DNA from: Azospirillum griseum | GTDB taxonomy: Bacteria > Pseudomonadota > Alphaproteobacteria > Azospirillales > Azospirillaceae | Direction: 5' to 3' | DNA: 64,000 bases | Assembly: GCF_003966125.1 (NCBI RefSeq) | Contig: NZ_RXMA01000012.1 | Span: forward strand, 62,001 to 126,000 | In this document: one piece after another, positions 1 to 9,562 of the stretch | How positions within the stretch are numbered: the stretch's first letter is position 1 | How the letters are laid out: each line of letters starts with the position of its first letter | Notes under the pieces: generated by a model | Seen by the model: the letters and a program-made list of their open reading frames with translations, nothing else | Told to the model about the DNA's origin: nothing | Databases searched by the model: none | Translations under genes and position numbers: made by a program

Positions 1-151
1 GATTGGCAAGAAGATCACACATCGGAAGGGAATCGGTGTCAAAGCGACACCCATCTCGCCATCACCACTTCCACTGCATAGATTGCTTTCACACCGTTGA
101 TGCAGGAGATCCTGTCCGGGACTCCAGCAAGCGTTCAAAAGGATTGCCCGC

Positions 152-1345
152 ATGTCCACAGCCGCCACCGTTCGCAAAATCTGGCTGCTCTCCCCGCTCC
201 GGTCGCTGGTTGTCGTTGTCGGCATCGCGGCGTTGGCCTTTGGACTGCTGTCGACTGCGCCATCCGCCCAGGCCACTCCCTTTCGCGACACGCTGACCCA
301 GTGGGCCGACCGCTTGGATTCAGCCGCCGCCGAACTGGATGGCAAACCCGATCTGCTCAGCCCCCGGATCGGTGACGGCAATGTCCTGAAAAAGGGCAGC
401 TCTGGGGAACGGGTTGCCCGCCTGACCCAGCGCTTGATCGAATTGGGTCATCTGCCCGCCGACCAGGCCACCGATCAGTTCACCCGGACGGTGGATGAGG
501 CGGTGCGCGCCTTCCAGACGGCGCAGGGGATGCGGGCCGACGGGTTGGTTGGGGGCGGCACCCGGACGGCGCTGGACCGCAGCCCTGCGGAAGCCGCTGG
601 GCAAATGCGCCAGAGCGCGGCGGCCATGCGCAGCTTCCGCGACAGCGCGCCGGACACCATTCTGCTGGTCAACCTTCCCAACCAGACCACCACGCTGGTG
701 CGCGGCGGCGAGGCAACCCTGTCGATGCGCGCGATTGTCGGACGCCCGTCCCGCTCGACGCCGTTGCTCCAGGACCAGATCACGCATGTGATCGTCAACC
801 CGACCTGGACGGTGCCCCCGACCGTTCTGAAGGAAGACAAACTGCCGCTGCTGAAAGCCAAAGGCACGCCGGGTATCCAGCACGCCATCGTCTATCTGGA
901 CGGGGTGGAGGTCGCGCCCGAAACCGTGGATTGGAGCGCGGTCACTCCCGGTCGTGTGCGGATCGTCCAGCAGCCGGGCAATCACAACGCCCTTGGCCGC
1001 TTCCGCTTCAATCTGACCAATCCGTACAACATTTACCTTCACGGCACGAACGAGCAGTATTTGTTCGACCGAGAGGTGCGGACGATCAGTTCCGGCTGCG
1101 TCCGGTTGGAAGACGCCCGTAAAATGGCCGAGACTCTGTTGGCCGACACCACCATCACCCCCGACCGCATCAACCGGATGCTCGACAAACCCGAACCGCA
1201 ATGGGTGAAGCTGCCGACCCCGGTTCCCGTCCAGTTTGTCTATTGGACCGCCACCGTGGATGAAAATGGCAACATTCACCTCCATCCCGACGTGTATGAT
1301 CGCGCGGATGAAGCCACCGCCACCCCTGTCGCCACACGCGCCTAA
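152..1345 (+). CDS. L,D-transpeptidase (YkuD family) with peptidoglycan-binding domain
   Basis: Secreted or membrane-anchored enzyme expected to form 3-3 cross-links in peptidoglycan, or to attach proteins to it, in the periplasm. The 397-residue protein has an N-terminal hydrophobic segment at about residues 17-42 (signal peptide ending near AQA). A peptidoglycan-binding-1 type helical domain follows at about 80-145 (LKKGSSGERVARL, then AFQTAQGMRADGLVGGGT). The catalytic domain covers about 170-340. The catalytic pair is visible: H297 in YLHGTNEQ and C316 in the SSGCVRLE motif, the YcbB/LdtD-like variant in which SSGC replaces SHGC. An AAAAGG purine run lies just upstream of the ATG. A strong terminator follows, so the gene is probably monocistronic. 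Function is certain at family level; cross-linking versus protein anchoring cannot be told from sequence. Confidence 0.93.
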   Translation: MSTAATVRKIWLLSPLRSLVVVVGIAALAFGLLSTAPSAQATPFRDTLTQWADRLDSAAAELDGKPDLLSPRIGDGNVLKKGSSGERVARLTQRLIELGHLPADQATDQFTRTVDEAVRAFQTAQGMRADGLVGGGTRTALDRSPAEAAGQMRQSAAAMRSFRDSAPDTILLVNLPNQTTTLVRGGEATLSMRAIVGRPSRSTPLLQDQITHVIVNPTWTVPPTVLKEDKLPLLKAKGTPGIQHAIVYLDGVEVAPETVDWSAVTPGRVRIVQQPGNHNALGRFRFNLTNPYNIYLHGTNEQYLFDREVRTISSGCVRLEDARKMAETLLADTTITPDRINRMLDKPEPQWVKLPTPVPVQFVYWTATVDENGNIHLHPDVYDRADEATATPVATRA

Positions 1346-1367
1346 ACACAGCCTGCAGCACAGCTCG

Positions 1368-1410
1368 CGCCACCATCCCCGCCGATTTGGGGTGGTGGCG
1401 TTTTGTTTTT
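1368..1410 (+). terminator. Intrinsic terminator after the L,D-transpeptidase gene
   Basis: CGCCACCA (1368-1375) pairs with TGGTGGCG (1393-1400); an inner TCCCC/GGGG extends the stem. TTTTGTTTTT follows at 1401-1410. This is a classical rho-independent terminator. Confidence 0.92.
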
Positions 1411-1547
1411 CCCACATAAGCCCAGAATTCGCCATATTTGCGCCCGGACTGTCCGCTTGCCGTTTGAAATAAGGTCTTTCTGATGCTATTCACGCGAAGC
1501 TGAAAGCGGCCCTGCGGTTGGTGGTTGGGCCAAACACGGAACACGAG

Positions 1548-3386
1548 ATGTTGAGCTTGCCTGGTCCTGTCGCTTGCCCGCCCCACCGTCGGTATCTGCG
1601 GCACGCCCTTGGCCATGCGGTGGTGCTGTCCCTTTTGGCGATTCTGACAACTCCGGTCGCGCACGCCCAGACCCGCGCGGACACCCGGACCGACGGCAAG
1701 CGCCCCCAGGTGGCCAGCTTGCCGGTCGGAAAAACGGACAAGGCTGGCAAAGCCAAGGCAACCGCCACCAAATCAACCACCACCGACCGCAAAGCGACCG
1801 ACCGCAAGGCGAAAGACGCCAAAACCGCGACGCCCGCACCCACTGCCGCCCCTCCTGGCACCGCCGCCAAGCCTGGGATTAGCGTGCCATCCGCGTCGGC
1901 GGTCGCTGGCAGCGCCGCATTGGCCATTGGTGTCGGCGCGAACACGGCGCCGGGAAAGCCAATGCCCGTGTTGCAATTGGGCCTTTATTCCCGGGAAAGC
2001 GATGCCTGGTACGCGTGGGAAAGCCTTCAACGCCGCCAACCCGAACTGACGCGGGATTTGAAGGCGACGGTCTCCTTCTTGGATGGCAAAACCGAATCCA
2101 GCGGGGCTGTGCTGCGCGCGACGGCGGAAGGCGATGTCGACGCGCAGCGGCTGTGCCGCCGTATGGTCGGAGCCGGTTTTGGCTGCCTGCTGGTTGAAGC
2201 CCAGCCCCCCGCCACCGGTGGCGCGTCGCAGAACGCGGACGCATCCCCTGCCCGTGCCGCCGCGAATGCCGGATCAGAACCAGTCCCTCCTGCTTCCCCT
2301 GCCCTGGTCTCGCCGCCCACGGTCATCGGCGCGCCAGCCCCGGCGGTGGGGACAGTTCCAGCGCCGATGCCGACCACCACCCAAACCGCGATGGCCGCGC
2401 CGACCGTGACCGTTCCGGTGACACCGACCGCAAACACAACCGCCACCGCCCCGCTGGCGGACGCGACGGTCAGGGCGGTCGCCCCCATCCCCACCATGCC
2501 CCCTCCGTCCGGGACCACATCCATGCTCGCGCCCATCGCAAGCGCGACGGCGGCCCCGATTGTTCCGCCGCCGAGCGTGATGGCGGCGGTCCCACCGCTT
2601 GACGGCACGGTGATCTACACCGAAGAAGACGCACGCACCATGGCGGACATCGAGCAGCACGGCCGGACCAAGGGCCGCCTGCGCTCCGTGGTCCCGGATT
2701 CGCGCATCGACGTGATGCCCGCCACCTTGAAACGGGAAGGCTGGAATCTGTGCGCCCTGACCTTTGACGATGGTCCTCATCGCACCGTGACCCGCCAGAT
2801 TCTGGAGGTGCTGAACCGTGAAGGTGTGCGCGCCACCTATTTCCCGGTGGGGCGCGTCGCCCAACACCAGGGCGACCTGATCCGCGATTTCGTCACGAGC
2901 GGTCATGAAATCGGCAACCACAGCCTGACCCACTCCGATCTGCGCGTGATGCCCGTCGAAGCGCAGCGGTACGAGGTTGCCGAAACCAACCGCATCCTGC
3001 GCAGCTTTGGGGCCAACCCGGTGCTGTTCCGCCCGCCCTACGGTCGCTATTCCCTCAGCCTCCTGGGGGTTGCCCGGAACGAGCAGATGAATTCGGTTCT
3101 GTGGACGGTGGACACGCGGGATTGGAAGGTCCGGAACGCGGATAAGATTGTTGAGCACATCAAAACCGCCGCTGGAACCGGCAGCGTGTTCCTGATGCAC
3201 TCGACCTATCCCAGCACAGCGGAAGCCTTGCCCCGCGTGATCGCCGAACTGCGGGCCAAGGGGTGCGAGTTCGTCACCCTGACCCAATGGCTGGAACGGA
3301 TGCGCGAGCTGGCGTTGCCCAAGATCGTCAACGCCGGAATGCCCACCCCGCCCGCCGCGAACGCCGCCCCAGCGGCGCGCAACTGA
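1548..3386 (+). CDS. Polysaccharide deacetylase (NodB homology) with SPOR-like segment
   Basis: Exported carbohydrate esterase family 4 protein, expected to remove N-acetyl groups from peptidoglycan or another polysaccharide. With the ATG start the protein has 612 residues. It has a signal peptide (hydrophobic stretch at about 22-38, cleavage near AHA), a long low-complexity Lys/Thr/Ala/Pro region, and a segment at about 140-220 that resembles a SPOR fold (VLQLGLYSRESDAWYAW). A Pro/Thr/Val-rich linker follows. The NodB domain lies at about 395-590: TFDDGP 405-410 (catalytic Asp and metal Asp), HSLTH 458-462 (metal His pair), RPPYG 495-499, DTRDW and LMHS. All five NodB motifs are present, so it should be active. 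In-frame TTG (1518) and GTG (1521) starts exist; ATG 1548 gives the better signal peptide. The SPOR assignment is an inference and would suit recruitment to septal peptidoglycan. Confidence 0.88.
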   Translation: MLSLPGPVACPPHRRYLRHALGHAVVLSLLAILTTPVAHAQTRADTRTDGKRPQVASLPVGKTDKAGKAKATATKSTTTDRKATDRKAKDAKTATPAPTAAPPGTAAKPGISVPSASAVAGSAALAIGVGANTAPGKPMPVLQLGLYSRESDAWYAWESLQRRQPELTRDLKATVSFLDGKTESSGAVLRATAEGDVDAQRLCRRMVGAGFGCLLVEAQPPATGGASQNADASPARAAANAGSEPVPPASPALVSPPTVIGAPAPAVGTVPAPMPTTTQTAMAAPTVTVPVTPTANTTATAPLADATVRAVAPIPTMPPPSGTTSMLAPIASATAAPIVPPPSVMAAVPPLDGTVIYTEEDARTMADIEQHGRTKGRLRSVVPDSRIDVMPATLKREGWNLCALTFDDGPHRTVTRQILEVLNREGVRATYFPVGRVAQHQGDLIRDFVTSGHEIGNHSLTHSDLRVMPVEAQRYEVAETNRILRSFGANPVLFRPPYGRYSLSLLGVARNEQMNSVLWTVDTRDWKVRNADKIVEHIKTAAGTGSVFLMHSTYPSTAEALPRVIAELRAKGCEFVTLTQWLERMRELALPKIVNAGMPTPPAANAAPAARN

Positions 3387-3423
3387 TCCACGGCTTCGCA
3401 TCGCCCCGCACAGGGGCCGCGCC

Positions 3424-3783
3424 CTATTTCTTGACCGTCTTTTGCTTGGCGCGGATCTGGGCGTATTGACGGATCACGTCTTCGACCTCCGTCGGCAGCA
3501 TGGTCCAGTTGCCGATCAACCGGCCACCCTGGGTGTCCGTGACCGCAATGGTTGCGGCAAAGGTGAACTTGCCCGCCTGATCATCGACCTTCACCGTCAC
3601 CCGGGCGTTCTGCCCCTGGATGAGCGAGCCGTCGAAGGTGGTGGTTGCAAAGCCTTTCGTGGTCAGCGCCGCGATGGGAAAGCTGCGACCGTCATACTCG
3701 ATCAGGCTATGACCGGCACGGGGAGCAGATTTCGCGGGCGTCTTCGTCTTAACCGAGACTTTCAGAAAATCAAACAACCCCAT
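3424..3783 (-). CDS. Small PilZ-like protein
   Basis: 119-residue protein starting MGLFDFLK. The core, EYDGRSFPIAALTTKGF followed by DGSLIQGQNARVTVKVD and ending WTMLPTEVEDVIRQY, has the strand order and closing helix expected of a PilZ-like beta barrel. The RxxxR and D/NxSxxG c-di-GMP contacts are not clear, so it may be a degenerate PilZ that binds a protein rather than c-di-GMP. It resembles the protein at 58968-59324 in length and layout. The reading frame stays open upstream to 3975, but the GGGGAT purine run and the start of the compact domain favour the ATG at 3783. It converges with the deacetylase gene 37 bp away. Fold assignment is tentative. Confidence 0.7.
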   Translation of the reverse strand: MGLFDFLKVSVKTKTPAKSAPRAGHSLIEYDGRSFPIAALTTKGFATTTFDGSLIQGQNARVTVKVDDQAGKFTFAATIAVTDTQGGRLIGNWTMLPTEVEDVIRQYAQIRAKQKTVKK

Positions 3784-4340
3784 CGTCGAGATCCATCCCC
3801 GTTGCGCCGGGGCGGATGCGCCACTGGCCACGTCATTAAACGCAGACCACGCTGCAACGGCAACCGTTTCATGGATGGTCGCCGTTTGAACGGACACCAC
3901 ACCACTCTCCACAGAGTCTGTGGATAAGTGTGTTGGCAAGTCTTCCGCTTGTCCGATTCGGTTGAGCGCTTTCAAGGGTCTCGCTGTGTTTGGTCAAAAA
4001 ATAGGCAATTTCTGCAATCTATTGATAAATATGAGAAAAGTGTATTTTGCGCGGTGAACGTCAGCAACAGCATGTCAAACGGATTCTGCGCGTTCGGCCT
4101 CGTCCACCGCAAAAGCCTTGCACCTGTGCCCTGTTGACAACCAAACAACGCCATGCGTCGCAGCACCCATTGTTGAGACACACTTCGATACCCGACGGCT
4201 GAAGTCTTGCCTCCGGATGATGCCGACGCCCCGTCGATCCGACAGACCGGACCAGCAAAGCGCGAACATCCGCAACCCTGCTCCCTGGGATAGTCTGCGG
4301 GGCAATCCACCCCCTTTGCCGCGTTGCCGGAGACCGTCTG
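3784..4340. other. Non-coding gap with a DnaA box and AT-rich stretch
   Basis: About 560 bases without a convincing gene. It contains a perfect TGTGGATAA DnaA-box sequence at 3919-3927, with a related CTCCACAG just before it. An AT-rich tract follows at about 3990-4065, unusual in this GC-rich DNA. No hairpin terminator or tRNA was seen. The promoters of the flanking divergent genes (PilZ-like and LrgA) must lie here, but none could be assigned with confidence. Confidence 0.55.
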
Positions 4341-4733
4341 ATGCTCGGAACGTTAACCATTCTGTTGCTCTGCCAGCTGGTGGGGGAGTTGATCGCCCGC
4401 CTGTTGCACCTGCCAATCCCCGGCCCGGTGCTGGGCATGCTGCTGCTGTTCGGCGGCCTGCTGATCCGGGGCGGAGTCCCGCGCGCGGTCCAGGACACAG
4501 CGGGCGGCCTGCTGCGCCACCTGTCTCTGCTGTTCATCCCGGCGGGGGTTGGCGTGATGGCGCATATGGAGCGGTTGAGCGGCGAGGCGTTGCCCATCGT
4601 GGTCGCCCTCTTCGGCAGCACGCTGTTCGGGGTGGCCGTGACCGCCAAGGTGATGGCGCTTCTCGCCCGCAACACCCCACCACGCACCGGCCAACCCGAC
4701 ACCTCCACCCAAACACCGGAAACCGCGCCATGA
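4341..4733 (+). CDS. lrgA: CidA/LrgA family membrane protein
   Basis: 130-residue integral membrane protein with four predicted hydrophobic segments. The family signature region LIARLLHLPIPGPVLGMLLLF is followed by PRAVQDTAGGLLRHLSLLFIPAGVGVM, typical of LrgA/CidA/YohJ. These holin-like proteins have been linked to murein hydrolase control and, in some bacteria and plants, to pyruvate or glycolate export together with LrgB. The Thr/Pro-rich hydrophilic tail is probably cytoplasmic. GGAG lies about 10 bases before the ATG. The stop overlaps the LrgB start by ATGA, so the two are co-translated. The choice between the names lrgA and cidA cannot be settled from sequence. Confidence 0.88.
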   Translation: MLGTLTILLLCQLVGELIARLLHLPIPGPVLGMLLLFGGLLIRGGVPRAVQDTAGGLLRHLSLLFIPAGVGVMAHMERLSGEALPIVVALFGSTLFGVAVTAKVMALLARNTPPRTGQPDTSTQTPETAP

Positions 4734-5461
4734 CCGACAGCCTGAACGCCGATCTGCGCGACATCTGGGTCTATCTGTCGGCCAGCCCGCTCGCCGGGTT
4801 GACGATGACGCTGGTGGCCTATCAGGCCGGGCTGTGGGTGTTCGAACGCTGCGGACGGCGGCCGGTGCTGAACCCGGTGCTGATCGCCGTGCTGCTGCTG
4901 GCCGGGGTGCTGACGCTGTCGGGCATCGAATACCGCACCTATTTCGCCGGGGCGCAGTTCGTCCATTTCCTGCTGGGTCCGGCCACGGTGGCGCTGGCGG
5001 TTCCGCTCTACAACCAGTTTCAGCAGGTGCGCCAATCGGCCCGCGCGATGATCGTCGCCCTGCTGGTCGGCTCCTCCGCCTCGGCCCTCAGCGCGGTGGG
5101 GTTGGCGTGGGTTTTTGGCGGATCGGCGGCGACGTTGCGCTCGATGGCCCCGAAATCCGTCACCTCCCCCATCGCGATGGGCGTGTCGGAACAGATCGGC
5201 GGGTTGCCGTCGCTGACCGCCGTGTTCGTCATCCTGACCGGCATCATCGCCGCCACCTTCGGCACCTGGGTTCTCAATCTGGCGCGGGTGACGGATTGGC
5301 GGGCGCGCGGCTTTGGCATGGGGGTGGCGGCGCACGGCATCGGCACCGCCCGCGCCCTTCAGGTCAACGAGGTGGCCGGAGCCTTCGCCGGGTTGGGCAT
5401 GGGGTTGAACGGGTTGGCCACAGCGCTGCTGCTGCCCACCCTGTACCGCCTGTTCTGGTGA
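4730..5461 (+). CDS. lrgB: LrgB family membrane protein
   Basis: 243-residue polytopic membrane protein, the partner of the upstream LrgA-like protein. LrgB hallmarks are LLGPATVALAVPLYNQ, the glycine/serine-rich re-entrant segment SMAPKSVTSPIAMGVSEQIGG, and the C-terminal GVAAHGIGTARALQ followed by GAFAGLGMGLNG. Start ATG 4730 overlaps the lrgA stop (ATGA). In characterised systems LrgAB acts in the cytoplasmic membrane as an export or antiholin-like complex. Adjacent genes give no hint of the substrate. Confidence 0.92.
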   Translation: MTDSLNADLRDIWVYLSASPLAGLTMTLVAYQAGLWVFERCGRRPVLNPVLIAVLLLAGVLTLSGIEYRTYFAGAQFVHFLLGPATVALAVPLYNQFQQVRQSARAMIVALLVGSSASALSAVGLAWVFGGSAATLRSMAPKSVTSPIAMGVSEQIGGLPSLTAVFVILTGIIAATFGTWVLNLARVTDWRARGFGMGVAAHGIGTARALQVNEVAGAFAGLGMGLNGLATALLLPTLYRLFW

Positions 5462-5527
5462 GGGGCGTCGCCTGGTGACGGAGCGCCGATTTTCGCCCAA
5501 TGGTTGGCCCGCACCGCAATCCGGGGC

Positions 5528-5556
5528 TTGACAGCCATGCCGCAGCTGCGCACAGT
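5528..5556 (+). promoter_or_regulatory. Predicted promoter of the leuA leader transcript
   Basis: A perfect TTGACA -35 (5528-5533) is followed after exactly 17 bases by CACAGT (5551-5556), a weak -10 (3 of 6 matches). Initiation about 7 bases downstream would fall at or next to the leader-peptide ATG at 5564. Inferred from sequence only. Confidence 0.55.
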
Positions 5557-5563
5557 GCGCCCC

Positions 5564-5620
5564 ATGATGACGACCGATCGCATGAACGCCCTTCTTCGAC
5601 TTGCCAACCCGGCGCTTTGA
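5564..5620 (+). CDS. Leucine-rich leader peptide of leuA (attenuator)
   Basis: 18-codon open frame MMTTDRMNALLRLANPAL ending in TGA. Four of its last nine residues are Leu, all written CTT, whereas CTG dominates in neighbouring genes. It lies about 265 bases before leuA. Ribosome stalling at these codons under leucine shortage is the standard attenuation logic for leu operons. There is no Shine-Dalgarno before the first ATG, and the predicted transcription start is at that ATG. Translation may therefore be leaderless, as described for trpL of Sinorhizobium. An internal ATG at 5582 also lacks a ribosome site. Confidence 0.65.
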   Translation: MMTTDRMNALLRLANPAL

Positions 5621-5714
5621 AGCGTCCGGGTCAACGCGTTCGCATTTCCCTGCCCATCGGTCGAAGTGTCTGTTCCCATGAGTGGTTTTTGTTTCGGCGC
5701 TGAACCCGCCGTGT

Positions 5715-7587
<1,873 letters not shown>

Positions 7588-7617
7588 CGCGTCTCCGTTC
7601 CTTGCTGTCGGCAAACG

Positions 7618-7660
7618 ACACCCTCCCCCGCCCCCGGCGGTGGGAGGGTGTTGCATTTTT
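7618..7660 (+). terminator. Intrinsic terminator after leuA
   Basis: ACACCCTCCC (7618-7627) pairs with GGGAGGGTGT (7642-7651), followed by TGCATTTTT to 7660. Confidence 0.9.
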
Positions 7661-7670
7661 GGGCGGCACC

Positions 7671-7700
7671 TTGCCCCGCCGCACCGCACCGGCCTATAAG
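7671..7700 (+). promoter_or_regulatory. Predicted promoter of hldD-lgt operon
   Basis: TTGCCC (7671-7676), 18 bases, then TATAAG (7695-7700), located just after the leuA terminator and 35 bases before the hldD ATG. A similar TTGCCC/TATAAG arrangement precedes rnpB. Confidence 0.5.
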
Positions 7701-7735
7701 AGCCGGACCAGTCAGGCAGAACAGCGGGTATTGGC

Positions 7736-8722
7736 ATGATCGTCGTCACCGGCGGGGCCGGGTTCATCGGCTCCAACCTTGTCGCGGCGCTTGCGGCGCG
7801 TGGCCTGACCAACGTGGCGGTGATCGACCGTTTCCGCGACGGCGACAAATGGCAGAATCTGGCCAAGCGTGAGGTGGCCGCCCTGGTGCGCCCCGAAGAC
7901 ACCATGGCCTTTCTGGACCAGCACGCCGCCGAGATCGACACGGTGTTCCATCTGGGGGCGATCTCCGCCACCACCGAACGCGACGTCGACAAGATCGTCG
8001 CCAACAACGTCGCCCTGACGCTTGATCTGTGGCGCTGGTGCGCGTGGCGCGGCTGCCGGTTGATCTACGCCTCCTCCGCCGCGACCTATGGCGACGGGTC
8101 GGCCGGGTTCGACGATGACGGCTCGTGCGAGGGGCTGGCGCGGCTGCGCCCGCTCAACGCCTATGGCTGGTCCAAGCATCTGATCGACCGCCGGATCGCC
8201 CGCGCGGTGGCCGATGCCGACCTGCTCCCGCCGCAATGGGCCGGGCTGAAATTCTTCAACGTCTATGGCCCGAACGAGACGCACAAGGGCGACATGATGA
8301 GCGTGGTGGCCAAGCTGCACCCGGTCCTGTCCGCCGGTCAGCCCGCCCGCCTGTTCAAATCGCACAAGGACGGGTTCGAGGATGGCGGGCAGTTGCGCGA
8401 CTTCATTTTCGTCGATGACTGCGTCGCCGTGATGCTGTGGCTGTACGACACCCCGTCCGTCAGCGGCCTGTTCAACGTCGGCACCGGGGTGGCGCGCAGC
8501 TTCAAGGATCTGGCGCTCGCCACCTTCGCCGCGCTGAACCGCGATCCGGTGATCGACTACATCGACATGCCGGAGCATCTGCGCGGCAAGTACCAGTATT
8601 TCACCCAGGCCAGCACCGACCGCCTGCGCGCCGCCGGATTCGACCGCCCCTTCACCAGCCTGGAGGATGGGGTGCGCCGGTACGTTCAGGATCATCTGTC
8701 GAAACCCGACCCGTACCGTTGA
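7736..8722 (+). CDS. hldD: ADP-L-glycero-D-manno-heptose 6-epimerase
   Basis: Converts ADP-D-glycero-D-manno-heptose to its L-glycero epimer, the heptose donor for the lipopolysaccharide inner core. The 328-residue protein is an extended SDR. It has the NAD(P) motif GGAGFIGSN near residue 6, SSAATYG at 113-119, and the catalytic YxxxK at Y143/K147. HldD-specific stretches are FFNVYGPNETHKGDM, FEDGGQLRDFIFVDD and RGKYQYFT. These distinguish it from GalE-type epimerases. The next gene, lgt, starts 15 bases after its stop, so hldD, lgt and the following genes probably form an envelope-biogenesis operon. Confidence 0.95.
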   Translation: MIVVTGGAGFIGSNLVAALAARGLTNVAVIDRFRDGDKWQNLAKREVAALVRPEDTMAFLDQHAAEIDTVFHLGAISATTERDVDKIVANNVALTLDLWRWCAWRGCRLIYASSAATYGDGSAGFDDDGSCEGLARLRPLNAYGWSKHLIDRRIARAVADADLLPPQWAGLKFFNVYGPNETHKGDMMSVVAKLHPVLSAGQPARLFKSHKDGFEDGGQLRDFIFVDDCVAVMLWLYDTPSVSGLFNVGTGVARSFKDLALATFAALNRDPVIDYIDMPEHLRGKYQYFTQASTDRLRAAGFDRPFTSLEDGVRRYVQDHLSKPDPYR

Positions 8723-8737
8723 GCGGAGCCTGATCCG

Positions 8738-9544
8738 ATGGCCATGGCCTTTCCCTCCATCGACCCGGTGGCCTTCAGCCTCGGGCCGCTCGTCGTGCGC
8801 TGGTACGCGCTGGCCTATCTGGCGGGCTTCGTGCTGGGGTGGCGCTATTGCCTTTCCCTGGCGCGGCGGAGCGGGCAACGCCCGTCGCCGGAGGATTTCG
8901 ACGATTTCCTGACCTGGGCGGTGATCGGGACCATTCTGGGCGGGCGGCTGGGCTATGTGCTGTTCTACAACCTCCCCCATTACCTCGAAGATCCGCTGGA
9001 CGCCGTCCAGGTTTGGCACGGCGGCATGTCGTTCCATGGCGGGATGACCGGCGTGCTGCTCGCCATCGTTCTGTTCTGCTGGCGGCGCGGGCTGTCGCCC
9101 TTCGTTTTTGGCGATCTGATCGCCGCCTGCGCGCCGATCGGGTTGTTCTTTGGCCGCATCGCCAACTTCATCAACGGCGAACTCTATGGCCGCCCGGCCA
9201 ACGATGTGGCGTGGGCGATGGTGTTCCCGCGCGACCCGTTGCAGACGCCACGCCACCCCAGCCAGCTTTACGAAGCCGCGCTGGAAGGGGCGGTGCTGTT
9301 CGTTCTGCTGGCGGTGGCGGTGCGCAGCCCGGCCATCCGCCACCGCCCCGGCATGGTCAGCGGCCTGTTCTTCGTCGGCTATGGTCTGGCCCGGATCACG
9401 GTGGAGTTTTTCCGCGAACCCGATCCGCAGCTTGGCTTCCTCTTCGCCGGGGCGACGATGGGGCAATTGCTGTCGCTGCCGATGCTGCTGATCGGCGCGT
9501 GGCTGATGCTGCGCGGCCAACGCGCCGCCCAGCCCGCCGCCTGA
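8738..9544 (+). CDS. lgt: Prolipoprotein diacylglyceryl transferase
   Basis: Transfers the diacylglyceryl group of phosphatidylglycerol to the lipobox cysteine of prolipoproteins, the first step of lipoprotein maturation. The 268-residue inner-membrane protein has about seven hydrophobic segments. It carries HGGMSFHGGMTG and the Lgt signature GRIANFINGELYGR, with the conserved Arg/Asn/Glu residues intact. HPSQLYEAALEG and the C-terminal RITVEFFREPD stretch are also typical. GGAG lies 9 bases before the ATG. Substrates in this window would include the BamD lipoprotein. Confidence 0.97.
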   Translation: MAMAFPSIDPVAFSLGPLVVRWYALAYLAGFVLGWRYCLSLARRSGQRPSPEDFDDFLTWAVIGTILGGRLGYVLFYNLPHYLEDPLDAVQVWHGGMSFHGGMTGVLLAIVLFCWRRGLSPFVFGDLIAACAPIGLFFGRIANFINGELYGRPANDVAWAMVFPRDPLQTPRHPSQLYEAALEGAVLFVLLAVAVRSPAIRHRPGMVSGLFFVGYGLARITVEFFREPDPQLGFLFAGATMGQLLSLPMLLIGAWLMLRGQRAAQPAA

Positions 9545-9562
9545 TCCGGGGAGACCGCTCCT

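Noticed and set aside
1-151. A gene at the left edge
   Set aside because: The short frames there overlap the transpeptidase start, have no recognisable product, and no convincing ribosome site.
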